Origin: DASSKA01 sp963839365
GTDB taxonomy: Bacteria; Actinomycetota; Actinomycetes; Propionibacteriales; Nocardioidaceae
Length of the DNA: 64,000 nt
Assembly (NCBI GenBank): GCA_963839365.1
Contig: CAWIUT010000003.1
Location: 124,001-188,000 of the forward strand
Direction: 5' to 3'
Below, piece by piece: positions 9,239 to 17,551 of the stretch. Position 1 is the stretch's first letter; the number at the start of each line of letters is the position of its first letter. Under the pieces are notes generated by a model. It was not told where the DNA came from, searched no databases, and saw only the letters and a program-made list of their open reading frames with translations. Both the position numbers and the translations under genes were made by a program.

Positions 9239-9285
9239 GCCTGAGCCTGCCTCCAGCTAGAAAGCGTGTTTGTCTCGGGGCACCG

Positions 9286-9343
9286 AGCCTAACGATCACC
9301 CAACGAAATCGGTAGTCCTACCCGACCTTTGTCACGAAATCGG
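9286..9343 (-). promoter_or_regulatory. Promoter and two operator-like boxes upstream of the aminobutyraldehyde dehydrogenase
   Basis: On the minus strand a TAGGCT -10-like hexamer (9286-9291) lies 48 bases before the ATG. Two identical plus-strand ACGAAATCGG decamers occur at 9303-9312 and 9334-9343, 31 bases apart or about three helical turns. The first overlaps the expected -35 zone. This phasing is typical of Lrp/AsnC-type binding, and an Lrp/AsnC gene lies in the cluster. That the regulator binds here is inferred. Confidence 0.45.
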
Positions 9344-9422
9344 GGTTTGCACACAACTTTCACTGTCGACATCGCCGGTTGACGCGGGCATCGGACCGCC
9401 GACTCCGTGGCTCCTCCGGGGC

Positions 9423-11078
9423 TCAGCAGCCTGAGAACACCGTGCGCCCTGCGACCCAGGTCTGCCGGACCCGGGCCGCACCGATCTCGGCCGACTCGCC
9501 GGCGAAGGGGTCGCGGTCGAGCACGGCGAGGTCAGCGAGCATCCCGGGCGCCAGCACCCCCGTGTCGTCGAGGTGGTTCACGAACGCCGAACCGCTCGTG
9601 TAGGCGGCGAACGCCTGCTCCACGGTGAGCGCCTGCTCGGGCAGCAACGGCTCCGAGCCGGCCCGTCCGGGTTCTTGGTACGCCCACCGGTTCACGGCCA
9701 CGTGGATGCCCTGCAACGGACCGGGCGTGGTCACCGGCCAGTCACTGCCGGCCGCGAGCAGCGCCCCACCGCGCGCCAGGTCCCCGAACGGGTACTGCCA
9801 GGCCCTGGCCGCCGGGTCGAGGAACGGCAGCGTGAACTCCTCCATCTGGTCGTCGCGATGCGCCCACAGCGGCTGGATGTTCGCGGCCACCCCCAGCTCA
9901 GCGAACCGGGGTCGGTCGTCGGGGTGCACCACCTGGACGTGGGCGATGTGGTGCCGGTTCCCCCGGTCGCCGTTCGTCCGACGCGCCGCGCCGAACGCGT
10001 CGAGGGCCTCCCGCACCGCGCGGTCCCCGATGGCGTGCACGTGCACCTGGAACCCTTCCGCGTCGAGCCTGGTGACGTGCCGGCACAGCGCGTCCGGGTC
10101 GACGAACGACAGCCCGCTGTTAGCGGTGGGACGACCCGCCTCGTCGCGGTAGGGCCGGGTCATCGCGGCGGTGAAGTTCTCCGCGATCCCGTCCTGCATG
10201 ATCTTCACCGAGCCGGCGTCCAGGCGACCCTCGGTGTAGGTGGCTCGCCGCTCGAGCAGCTCCTGGACCTGTTCGGCGCCGCGGTCGCGCTGCCACCACA
10301 GCGCACCGCGCACCCGGGCGGTCAGCAAGCCGTCCCGGACCGCGCGCAGGTAGGTCGACGACGGGTCACGAGCACCGGCGTAGTCGCCCAGGATGGCGTC
10401 CTGCCAGGCGGTGACCCCCAGGGAGTGCAGGTACTCCTGGCCGACCAGCAGGCCGTGGAGGTACTCCTCGTCACCGGTCGGGGGCAGCAGTGCGGCGACC
10501 AGCTCCATGGCCCCCTCGTGCAGCAGCCCGGTCGGCTCGCCGCCGGCGCCGCGCTGGATGCGGCCGTCGGCCGGGTCCGGGGTGTCCCGGCCGACCCCGC
10601 ACAGCCACAGGGCGCGGGAGTTCACCCACGCCCCGTGGTGGTCCCGGTTCGGCAGGAACACCGGCCGGTCGGCGCAGACCCGGTCCAGGTCCAGCGCCGT
10701 GGGGCCGCCGGGACCGAACGCGGCGATCTCCCAGCCGCCGCCGAGCACCCAGGAAAGGTCGGGGTGCGCCCGGGCATACTCGCCCACCGCGGCCAGGTAC
10801 TCCTCGGGCGCGCTCAGCTCGGACAGGTCGCAGCGCGACCGCTCCAGGCCGCCCTGGACCGCGTGCACGTGCGCGTCCTGGAAGCCCGGCAGCACCATCC
10901 CTCCGGCGAGGTCGACCACCTCGGCCGCCCCGGCGAGCTCGGCCAGACCCGCCTCGGGCAGCACCGCGGCGATGCGTCCACCGCTGACCAGCAGCCCGGT
11001 CCCCGGCCGGTAGCGGTGGCCGTCGAAGAGATGGCCGTTGCGAAATACCGTGATCCGTGGGCCTGTCTGTTGGTTCAT
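9423..11078 (-). CDS. Amidohydrolase family 3 (YtcJ-like) metal-dependent hydrolase
   Basis: A 551-residue member of the amidohydrolase superfamily, subgroup 3 (YtcJ-like). Metal ligands are visible as HVH (His70, His72), a later HVHAIGD motif, HHIAHVQVVH and the C-terminal GSDWPV aspartate motif. Members hydrolyse C-N bonds of diverse amides, and the substrate is unknown. Its place in an amine-catabolic cluster suggests release of an amine or amino acid from an N-substituted precursor. The start is the ATG at 11078, with GGGGATGGT just before it; the frame extends upstream to 11234 across the promoter region. It is divergent from the diamine aminotransferase and shares its control region. 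Confidence 0.85.
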   Translation of the reverse strand: MNQQTGPRITVFRNGHLFDGHRYRPGTGLLVSGGRIAAVLPEAGLAELAGAAEVVDLAGGMVLPGFQDAHVHAVQGGLERSRCDLSELSAPEEYLAAVGEYARAHPDLSWVLGGGWEIAAFGPGGPTALDLDRVCADRPVFLPNRDHHGAWVNSRALWLCGVGRDTPDPADGRIQRGAGGEPTGLLHEGAMELVAALLPPTGDEEYLHGLLVGQEYLHSLGVTAWQDAILGDYAGARDPSSTYLRAVRDGLLTARVRGALWWQRDRGAEQVQELLERRATYTEGRLDAGSVKIMQDGIAENFTAAMTRPYRDEAGRPTANSGLSFVDPDALCRHVTRLDAEGFQVHVHAIGDRAVREALDAFGAARRTNGDRGNRHHIAHVQVVHPDDRPRFAELGVAANIQPLWAHRDDQMEEFTLPFLDPAARAWQYPFGDLARGGALLAAGSDWPVTTPGPLQGIHVAVNRWAYQEPGRAGSEPLLPEQALTVEQAFAAYTSGSAFVNHLDDTGVLAPGMLADLAVLDRDPFAGESAEIGAARVRQTWVAGRTVFSGC

Positions 11079-11090
11079 ACCATCCCCTGC

Positions 11091-11194
11091 AACGAAATCC
11101 GTAGGTGCAACCCTCCCACAGACACGGTTGTTGCACACTCGTCGACCAATGGCAACGGATTCGCTTGCGTTCGGCGCGCGAGCGGAGCAGGATA
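11091..11194. promoter_or_regulatory. Divergent control region with candidate Lrp-type boxes
   Basis: Between the amidohydrolase (minus) and the aminotransferase (plus). AACGAAATCC at 11091-11100 repeats the motif seen near 9303 and 16997. A degenerate copy, AACGGATTCG, is at 11154-11163, 63 bases away or six helical turns. The second copy directly precedes a plus-strand promoter candidate, TTGCGT (11165-11170), 18 bases, then AGGATA (11189-11194). A TTGCACAC word at 11131-11138 also recurs upstream of the aminobutyraldehyde dehydrogenase. Confidence 0.45.
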
Positions 11195-11227
11195 GGAGGA
11201 GCTGAGCAACTGCCGAGGAAGGGTCAC

Positions 11228-12616
11228 ATGTCATCTCAACCGATGGACGCCGAGGTCTACGCCGGGCTCCAGCAGTCCGCGCGCGACCACCTGTGGATGC
11301 ACTTCACCCGGATGTCGAGCTACGACCAGGCCGACGTCCCGGTCATCGTGCGGGGTGAGGGTCCGTACGTCTACGACGCGCACGGCAAGCGGTACCTCGA
11401 CGCGCTCGCCGGGCTGTTCGTCAACCAGCTCGGCCACGGACGCACCGAGCTCGCCGAAGCGGCCGCCAAGCAGGCGTCCCAGCTCGCCTACTTCCCGCTG
11501 TGGTCCTACGCGCACCCGAACGCGATCGAGCTCGCCGACCGGCTGTCCGGCTACGCTCCGGGCAGCCTGAACCGGGTCTTCTTCACCAGCGGCGGCGGCG
11601 AGGCGGTGGAGAGCGCCTGGAAGCTGGCCAAGACCTACTTCAAGCACACCGGCAAGCCGATGAAGCACAAGGTGGTCAGCCGTGCGATCGCCTACCACGG
11701 CACCACCCAGGGCGCCCTGTCGATCACCGGCCTGCCGGACATCAAGGCCGAGTTCGAGCCGCTGGTGCCGTCGACGGTCCGGGCACCGAACACCAACTTC
11801 TACCGCGCCCCCGAGCACGGCGACGACCTCGAGGCGTTCGGCCGCTGGGCCGCGGACCAGATCGCGGTGGCGATCGAGAACGAGGGCCCGGACACGGTGG
11901 CCGCGGTGTTCCTCGAGCCGGTGCAGAACTCCGGTGGCTGCTTCCCGCCCCCGCCCGGGTACCTCCAGCGGGTCCGCGAGATCTGCGACGAGTACGACGT
12001 ACTGATGGTCAGCGACGAGGTGATCTGCGCCTTCGGCCGGCTCGGCCACATGTTCGCCGGTGAGCGCTACGGCTTCGAGCCGGACATCATCACCTGCGCG
12101 AAGGGCATCACGTCCGGCTACGCGCCACTCGGGGCGATGGTCGCCAGCGACCGGCTGGTCGAGCCGTTCACGAAGGGCACGAACATGTTCGCGCACGGCT
12201 ACACCTTCGGCGGCCACCCGGTGTCGACCGCCGTGGCGCTGGCGAACCTCGACATCTTCGAGAACGAGGGCATCCTCAAGAACGTGCGCGCCAACGAGGG
12301 CGCCTTCCGCTCCACGCTGGAGAAGCTGCTCGACCTTCCGATCGTCGGCGACGTGCGCGGCGACGGGTACTTCTACGGCATCGAGCTCGTGAAGGACAAG
12401 GGCACCAAGGAGACGTTCAACGAAGAGGAGTCCGAGAAGCTGCTGCGGGGCTTCTTGTCCAAGGCGCTGTTCGAGGCCGGGCTGTACTGCCGCGCCGACG
12501 ACCGCGGCGACCCGGTGGTGCAGCTCTCGCCGCCGCTGATCTGCGACCAGCAGCACTTCGACGAGATCGAGCAGAAGCTGCGCGGCGTCCTGGAGAAGGC
12601 CGCCACGCTGCTCTGA
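11228..12616 (+). CDS. Class III aminotransferase, putrescine (diamine)-pyruvate type
   Basis: A 462-residue PLP enzyme in the family of SpuC/putrescine-pyruvate and omega-amino acid-pyruvate aminotransferases. It shows SGGGEAVESA (121-130), Asp263 in VSDEVICAFGR and the PLP lysine Lys292 in CAKGITSGYAP. The DEVICAFGRLG and THGYTFGGHP-like (AHGYTFGGHP) segments are characteristic of this group. The likely reaction is putrescine to 4-aminobutanal, feeding the aminobutyraldehyde dehydrogenase and GabT. I chose the ATG at 11228 because GAGGAAGG precedes it; the open frame extends to 11105. Many databases would only say aspartate aminotransferase family, so the exact diamine is inferred. Confidence 0.85.
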   Translation: MSSQPMDAEVYAGLQQSARDHLWMHFTRMSSYDQADVPVIVRGEGPYVYDAHGKRYLDALAGLFVNQLGHGRTELAEAAAKQASQLAYFPLWSYAHPNAIELADRLSGYAPGSLNRVFFTSGGGEAVESAWKLAKTYFKHTGKPMKHKVVSRAIAYHGTTQGALSITGLPDIKAEFEPLVPSTVRAPNTNFYRAPEHGDDLEAFGRWAADQIAVAIENEGPDTVAAVFLEPVQNSGGCFPPPPGYLQRVREICDEYDVLMVSDEVICAFGRLGHMFAGERYGFEPDIITCAKGITSGYAPLGAMVASDRLVEPFTKGTNMFAHGYTFGGHPVSTAVALANLDIFENEGILKNVRANEGAFRSTLEKLLDLPIVGDVRGDGYFYGIELVKDKGTKETFNEEESEKLLRGFLSKALFEAGLYCRADDRGDPVVQLSPPLICDQQHFDEIEQKLRGVLEKAATLL

Positions 12617-12672
12617 CCCCGCCCCGGAGACCGGGGCCCACTCGCCGGGGGGAAGCCCGGACAGGGAGGGAA

Positions 12673-12717
12673 CGACGGCCGGGCCGGCCATCCGATGGAT
12701 GGGCGGCCCGGCCGTCG
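12673..12717. terminator. Long bidirectional hairpin terminator
   Basis: A 14-base-pair perfect outer stem (12673-12686 with 12704-12717), one mismatch, then a 6-base-pair inner stem (12688-12693 with 12697-12702) closed by a 3-base loop. It sits between the convergent aminotransferase and MHS transporter genes, five bases from the latter's stop codon. Confidence 0.8.
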
Positions 12718-12721
12718 CACG

Positions 12722-14098
12722 TCACGCCGGGCTGGTCTCGGACTCGTAGCCGCCCGCGTAGGTCCGGTCGTCGGAGATGTCGGAGCGCGAGTAGTCCTTC
12801 AGCGCCGCGCAGGCGGCCAGCGTGATCGCCGCGGACACCAGGATGTAGACCGAAACCGCGTAGGCGGTCCCGAACTGGTGGATCAGGAACGTGGCGATCA
12901 GAGCCGCCGGCCCACCCGCGATGATCGAGGCCATCTGGTAGCCGAGCCCCGCACCGCCGTACCGCATGGACGTCGGGAAGCTCTCGGCGATCAGCGAGGC
13001 CTGGGGGCCGTACTGCATCGCGTGCGGGATCAGGCCGAGCGTCAGGGCGATGAACACAAGCCAGCCCATCCCGGAGTTCAGCAAGGCGAAGTACGCGAAG
13101 CCCCACACGCCCATGAGCGCCGCACCGGTCATGTAGATCCGCTTGCGGCCGAGGGTGTCGGACAGGTGGCCGAACACCGGCACCAGGAAGAACTCCACGG
13201 CGGCAGCGACCAGGGTGCCGATCAGCACGAAGTTGCGGCTGTATCCATGCTGGTCGTCGGTGAGGTAGGACAGCACGAACGCGGTGACCACGTAGAACGG
13301 CATCTGCTCCGACATCCGGATCAGCGCCGAGAGCAGGATCTCCTTCGGGTGGTTCCGGATCACCTCGCGGACCGGGGTCTTCTTGACGGTCTTGGCCTGC
13401 ACCAGCTTGGCGAACATCGGAGTCTCCATGATCCGCAGCCGGATGTAGAGGCCGATGGCGACCAGGAGTGCGCTGCACAGGAACGGCACCCGCCAGCCCC
13501 AGCTGTTGAACGAGGAGTCGGTGGTGACCGAGCTGAACAGGGTGAGCATCCCGGTGGACAGGATCAGGCCGATCGCCACGCCCAGCTGCGGCCAGCTTCC
13601 CATCAGCCCGCGCCGCTTCTGGTCGCCCCACTCCATCGACAGCAGCACCGAGCCGCTCCACTCGCCGCCGACCGCGACCCCCTGGAGCACGCGGAGCAGG
13701 ATCAGCACCACCGGTGCGGCATCGCCCCAGGTGGCCTGGCCGGGAAGCACCCCGATCAGGAAGGTGGACAGCCCCATCAGCACCAGGGTGACGATCAGGG
13801 TGGCCTTGCGGCCGATGCGGTCGCCCCAGTGGCCGAAGATCGCGGCGCCCACCGGGCGGGCCGCGAAGCCCACGAAGTAGGTGGCGAAGGACTCGAGCAG
13901 GCCGATGTAGGCCGACGCGTGGGGGAAGAACAGGTGCGGGAAGACCAGTGCGGCGGCCGAGCCGTACAAGAAGTAGTCGTACCACTCGATGGTCGTGCCC
14001 ACGGTGCTGGCGAGCGCGGCCTTGCGGACCTGGCGGGTGTGCTCTGCGGTGCCCACCGCCGCCGTGGCCTGGCCGGCCTGGCTTGGATCGAGCGTCAT
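12722..14098 (-). CDS. MFS transporter, metabolite:H+ symporter (MHS) family
   Basis: A 458-residue twelve-helix transporter. The TTIEWYDYFLYG motif in the first helix and the GHWGDRIGRK loop are signatures of the metabolite:H+ symporter subfamily (ProP, KgtP, ShiA relatives), which import small organic acids, betaines and similar solutes. Being placed between amine-catabolic genes suggests it imports a cluster substrate, but which one cannot be read from sequence. GAAAGG precedes the ATG. It is preceded by 135 bases with an AT-rich patch (14188-14201), so it probably has its own promoter. Confidence 0.88.
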   Translation of the reverse strand: MTLDPSQAGQATAAVGTAEHTRQVRKAALASTVGTTIEWYDYFLYGSAAALVFPHLFFPHASAYIGLLESFATYFVGFAARPVGAAIFGHWGDRIGRKATLIVTLVLMGLSTFLIGVLPGQATWGDAAPVVLILLRVLQGVAVGGEWSGSVLLSMEWGDQKRRGLMGSWPQLGVAIGLILSTGMLTLFSSVTTDSSFNSWGWRVPFLCSALLVAIGLYIRLRIMETPMFAKLVQAKTVKKTPVREVIRNHPKEILLSALIRMSEQMPFYVVTAFVLSYLTDDQHGYSRNFVLIGTLVAAAVEFFLVPVFGHLSDTLGRKRIYMTGAALMGVWGFAYFALLNSGMGWLVFIALTLGLIPHAMQYGPQASLIAESFPTSMRYGGAGLGYQMASIIAGGPAALIATFLIHQFGTAYAVSVYILVSAAITLAACAALKDYSRSDISDDRTYAGGYESETSPA

Positions 14099-14233
14099 GT
14101 CGCGTGTCGCCTTTCTGCGGCGCGGGGGGCGCCGACGCTGGAAGACCCGGGATGGAAGGTCCCGGATGTGACGTCTTGCACAGCCGTTTTACTTTATTTC
14201 CGCCCCGTGGACCAGACCACCACGCCGACGGAG
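14099..14233 (-). promoter_or_regulatory. Upstream region of the MHS transporter gene
   Basis: This gap between two same-strand transporter genes contains an unusually AT-rich patch for this genome (about 14188-14201, TTTTACTTTATTTC on the plus strand) and a TTGCACA word at 14176-14182. The same word occurs upstream of the aminobutyraldehyde dehydrogenase and in the amidohydrolase/aminotransferase control region. No clear -35/-10 pair could be fixed. Confidence 0.3.
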
Positions 14234-15463
14234 TCAGCGGCGGGCCGGATCCAGGGAGGGGGTACGTCGCAGCCAGATGGCCAGCAACCCGGCGACGACC
14301 ACGAGCAGCAGGGCCAGCCCGGCGACGGCCGGCCAGGCGCCGGAGCTCCAGGCCCGGCCGGCGACGCTCCCGAACACCGAGGAGCCCAGGTAGTAGGCGA
14401 ACAGGTAGAGCGCCGCGGCCTGTCCGGAGGCGACCCCACCGGCGTGCGCCCGGGTCGGCACCCAGCTGCTGACCACCCCGTGCACCACGAAGAACCCTCC
14501 GGTCATCACCGCCAGCCCGAGCACGATCACCGGCAGCGAGCGTGGCAGCGTGAGCAGGACTCCCGCGACGGTGACCAGGCAGCCGGCCGGCACCACCGCG
14601 CGCCGCGAGTACCGGTCGGCGAGCCGACCGCCGAGGGTCGAGGTGAGCGTGCCGACCGGGTAGACCAGGAACACCATGCCGGCGGCCCCCAGCCCCAGGT
14701 CGAACGGCGCGGAGGTCAGCCGGAAGCCCATTGCGTTGTAGACGGCGACGAAGGCGCCCATCGCACACGCCCCGACGGCGTACAGCGCCAGCAGCCCGGG
14801 GTCGCAGACCGCGCGTCGGATCATCTCCAACAGCTCGCGCGGCCGGGCGGGCACCGGCACGAAGTGCCGCGAACGCGGCAGGGCCAGTCGCACCACCACC
14901 GCGCACAGCAGCCCCACGACCGCGATGGTCGCCAGTGCCCACCGCCAGCCGGCGACGTCCCCGATCGCGCCGGTGAGCAGCCGCCCGGTCATCCCGCCCA
15001 GCGCTGTGCCACCGATGTAGAGGCCGGTGGCCCGGGCGTGGGTGTCGACGTGCAGCTCCTCACGCAGGTAGGCGGTGGCCACCGCCGGCAGCCCGGCCAG
15101 CGTGACCCCCTGCACCAGCCGGAGGGCGAGCAGCACGTGCCAGCCCGGGGCGACCGCGCAGCCGAGCGCCACGAACGACGACAGCGCCAAGGACAGGTGG
15201 ATCAGCAGGGTGCGGCCGAGCACCTCCGACAAGGGACCGGCGACCAGCAGCGCGACGCCGAGCCCGGTGGTGGTCAGCGACAGCGACAACGTGCTCTGCG
15301 CCGCGGACACCGAGAACGACCTGGCCAGCGCGGGCAGCAGCGCCTGGGTGCTGTAGAGCAGCGCGAAGGTGGCCACGCCGGCCGCGAACAGCGCCACGGC
15401 GATGCGGCGGTAGCCGGGCTCCCCGGTGCGGTAGCCCTGGTGCGTGGGTACGTCGGTCGTCAC
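14234..15463 (-). CDS. MFS transporter, YnfM-like
   Basis: A 409-residue major facilitator with twelve hydrophobic segments. It resembles YnfM-type permeases (LLYSTQALLPALARSF in helix 1, GRTLLIHLS after helix 2, GLYIGGTALGGMTGR near helix 5). Members are usually proton-driven exporters or permeases of unknown specificity. The start is GTG with AGGAA immediately upstream. It begins 37 bases after the stop of the upstream FAD oxidoreductase and is probably co-transcribed with it, which suggests transport linked to the same substrate. Confidence 0.85.
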   Translation of the reverse strand: MTTDVPTHQGYRTGEPGYRRIAVALFAAGVATFALLYSTQALLPALARSFSVSAAQSTLSLSLTTTGLGVALLVAGPLSEVLGRTLLIHLSLALSSFVALGCAVAPGWHVLLALRLVQGVTLAGLPAVATAYLREELHVDTHARATGLYIGGTALGGMTGRLLTGAIGDVAGWRWALATIAVVGLLCAVVVRLALPRSRHFVPVPARPRELLEMIRRAVCDPGLLALYAVGACAMGAFVAVYNAMGFRLTSAPFDLGLGAAGMVFLVYPVGTLTSTLGGRLADRYSRRAVVPAGCLVTVAGVLLTLPRSLPVIVLGLAVMTGGFFVVHGVVSSWVPTRAHAGGVASGQAAALYLFAYYLGSSVFGSVAGRAWSSGAWPAVAGLALLLVVVAGLLAIWLRRTPSLDPARR

Positions 15464-15500
15464 TTCCTGCCTGATACCCAGAACCGGGCAGACCGACCGG

Positions 15501-16931
15501 TCAGGAGTCGAAGCCGAGCCCGAACCGGTCCAGCGAGCGCAGCCACAGGTTGCGCCGGCCGCCGTCGGCGTCGGCTTGTTCCATGGCCCGGCGGGTCAGA
15601 GCGATCCCGACGCTGCGCAGCGGCTCGGGCGGGAACGGCAGCGGTCGCTCGCGCACCATCCGCAGCCGGGTCCGCTCGGTGTCCGCACCATCGAGCAGGT
15701 CGAGCATCACGTCGGCGCCGAACCGGGTGGCACCCACCCCGAGGCCGGTGAACCCCAGCGCGTAGGTGACCCGTTCGTCGTAGGCAGTGCCGTAGAACGC
15801 GTTGAACCGCGTGCAGGTGTCGATCACCCCGGCCCAGCGGTGCGTGAAGGACAGCCCGCGAAGCTGCGGGAAGGTGGCGAAGAAGTGCTGGGCGAGCCGT
15901 TCATGGGTCGGTCCGCGCTGTTCGAGGCCCGGTCGGATCCGGCTGCCGTAGTAGTAGACCGCGTCGTAGCCTCCCCACAGGATCCGGTCGTCGCGGGTCA
16001 GCCGGTAGTAGTGGAACATGTTGGAGGAGTCCCCCACCCCCTGCCGGTGCGCCCAGCCGACCGCCTTGCGCTGCTCGGCGTCCAGCGGCTCGGTGACCAG
16101 CACGTAGTCGTAGACCGGCACCGTCATCAGCCGCAGCCGGCGCAGCAGGGACGGGAAGGCGTTGGTGGCCAGCGCGACCCGCCCGCTCCGGACCCGTCCG
16201 CCGCGGGTGCGCACCAGCATGCCGGCCCCGGAGCGGGTCAGGCCGGTGACCGGTGTGTCCTCGTAGATCCGCACGCCTGCGTCCAGGCAGGCCCGGCGCA
16301 GTCCCCAGGCGAGCCGGGCGGGTTCTACCATCGCCGTCGAGTCCGGCTCCCAGAGGCCGGCCAGGTAGGTCGGGGAGCTCACCTCCGAGCGCACCTGCTC
16401 GGTGTCGAGCAGCCGGGCGTCGTGCCCCGCCTCACGCAGCTCCTCGGCCAGCTCGGCGAGGTCGTCGGCCTCGTGCGACGCCGAGGCGACCGACAGCTCG
16501 CCGGTCTCCTCCCAGCCGCAGTCGATCCCGTGCCGGCGCACGGTGTTCGCGATGCCTCGCAGGTTCTCCGCCCCGAGCCGGTCCAGCGTGGTCATCTCCT
16601 CAGGCCAGCGGGCCTGCCCGTTGGAGTAGCCGTGCGTCAGGCTCGCGGAGGCGAAGCCCCCGTTGCGGCCGCTCGCCTGGTCGCCGCAGCCACCGGCCTC
16701 GACCAGCACCACGTCGGTCTCCGGCCGGCGCTCCTTGGCGCGCAACGCGGTCCACAGGCCGGTGTAGCCGCCGCCGACCACGGTCAGGTCGGCCCTCTCC
16801 TCACCGGCCAGCGCCGGCAGCCGCTCGGGCCGGTCCGGGTCGTCCAGCCAGAACACCGCGGGTCGTGCCGCCGCCAGGGCGCGCGGGGCCCAGTCGTCGG
16901 TCCCGTCGGCCCTGCTGACTGTCTGCACCAT
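15501..16931 (-). CDS. FAD-dependent oxidoreductase (DAO family, PuuB-like)
   Basis: A 476-residue flavoprotein of the D-amino acid oxidase-like fold, which includes gamma-glutamylputrescine oxidase (PuuB), sarcosine oxidase and related amine oxidases. The FAD dinucleotide motif VVGGGYTGLWTA is near the N-terminus (about residues 40-51), followed by the QASGRNGGF flavin-contact motif. A late GLGVGATRFGAD segment matches the C-terminal FAD-binding region. It probably oxidises a primary or secondary amine, and glutamyl-putrescine is only one possibility because no glutamylputrescine synthetase gene lies nearby. I preferred the ATG at 16931, preceded by AGGATC; the frame extends to 16994. It is divergent from the Lrp gene. 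Confidence 0.85.
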   Translation of the reverse strand: MVQTVSRADGTDDWAPRALAAARPAVFWLDDPDRPERLPALAGEERADLTVVGGGYTGLWTALRAKERRPETDVVLVEAGGCGDQASGRNGGFASASLTHGYSNGQARWPEEMTTLDRLGAENLRGIANTVRRHGIDCGWEETGELSVASASHEADDLAELAEELREAGHDARLLDTEQVRSEVSSPTYLAGLWEPDSTAMVEPARLAWGLRRACLDAGVRIYEDTPVTGLTRSGAGMLVRTRGGRVRSGRVALATNAFPSLLRRLRLMTVPVYDYVLVTEPLDAEQRKAVGWAHRQGVGDSSNMFHYYRLTRDDRILWGGYDAVYYYGSRIRPGLEQRGPTHERLAQHFFATFPQLRGLSFTHRWAGVIDTCTRFNAFYGTAYDERVTYALGFTGLGVGATRFGADVMLDLLDGADTERTRLRMVRERPLPFPPEPLRSVGIALTRRAMEQADADGGRRNLWLRSLDRFGLGFDS

Positions 16932-16996
16932 GCTGTGGATCCTGTCAGACCGCCGTACTCCGGACAAGCGATTCCGTGGCGAGCCCATTCTCATGC

Positions 16997-17059
16997 AACG
17001 AAATCAGCCGAATTGGCGGCCTGACACCTTTGACGAAGGCTGGTCCAGACTGCCAAGAT
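16997..17059 (+). promoter_or_regulatory. Promoter and candidate autoregulatory operator of the Lrp/AsnC gene
   Basis: A good sigma-70-like promoter: TTGACG (17030-17035), an 18-base spacer, CAAGAT (17054-17059). The predicted start, seven bases on, coincides with the GTG at 17066, so the lrp transcript is probably leaderless. AACGAAATC, the recurring motif of this cluster, is at 16997-17005, just upstream of the -35 and between the two divergent genes. Confidence 0.55.
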
Positions 17060-17065
17060 CACCCG

Positions 17066-17548
17066 GTGAGCATGCGCAACGGCAAGGGGGAGCGGACGAG
17101 CAACCAGCTCGACGCGGTGTCCAAGGCGATCATCGAGCAGCTGCAGCAGGACGGCCGGCGCTCCTACGCGGCCATCGGCAAGGTGGTCGGGCTGTCCGAG
17201 GCCGCCGTCCGGCAGCGGGTGCAGCGGCTGATCGACAGCGGGGTGATGCAGGTGGTCGCGGTCACCGACCCGCTCGAGCTCGGCTTCGCCCGGCAGGCGA
17301 TGATCGGCATCCGGACCCAGGGGCAGCTCGACCGCATCGCCGACGTGCTCGCGGCGATGGACGAGGTGGACTACGTGGTGATCACCGCCGGCTCCTACGA
17401 CCTGCTCGCCGAGGTGGTCTGCGAGAGCGACGAGAAGCTGCTCGACGTGTTGTCCACCCGGATCCGCACCATCGAGGGTGTGGTGTCCACCGAGACGTTC
17501 ATGTACCTCAAGCTCCGCAAGCAGACCTACTCCTGGGGTGTTCGCTGA
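17066..17548 (+). CDS. Lrp/AsnC family transcriptional regulator
   Basis: A 160-residue regulator with an N-terminal winged helix-turn-helix (KAIIEQLQQDGRRSYAAIG, then VGLSEAAVRQRVQRL) and a C-terminal RAM/AsnC ligand-binding domain (VDYVVITAGSYDLLAEVVC). Members sense amino acids or small amines and bind phased sites as octamers. The GTG at 17066 is preferred because the promoter places transcription initiation there; an ATG lies two codons on. The next gene starts three bases after its stop, so it is co-transcribed with an FAD oxidoreductase. It is the obvious candidate for local control of the amine cluster. Confidence 0.92.
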   Translation: MSMRNGKGERTSNQLDAVSKAIIEQLQQDGRRSYAAIGKVVGLSEAAVRQRVQRLIDSGVMQVVAVTDPLELGFARQAMIGIRTQGQLDRIADVLAAMDEVDYVVITAGSYDLLAEVVCESDEKLLDVLSTRIRTIEGVVSTETFMYLKLRKQTYSWGVR

Positions 17549-17551
17549 TCC

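Noticed and set aside
12695..15751. Very long plus-strand open frame (over 1000 codons) opposite the two transporters
   Set aside because: Frame is rich in Arg, His, Gln and Asp with no domain, typical of the antisense shadow of GC-rich genes; both transporters on the other strand are clear.
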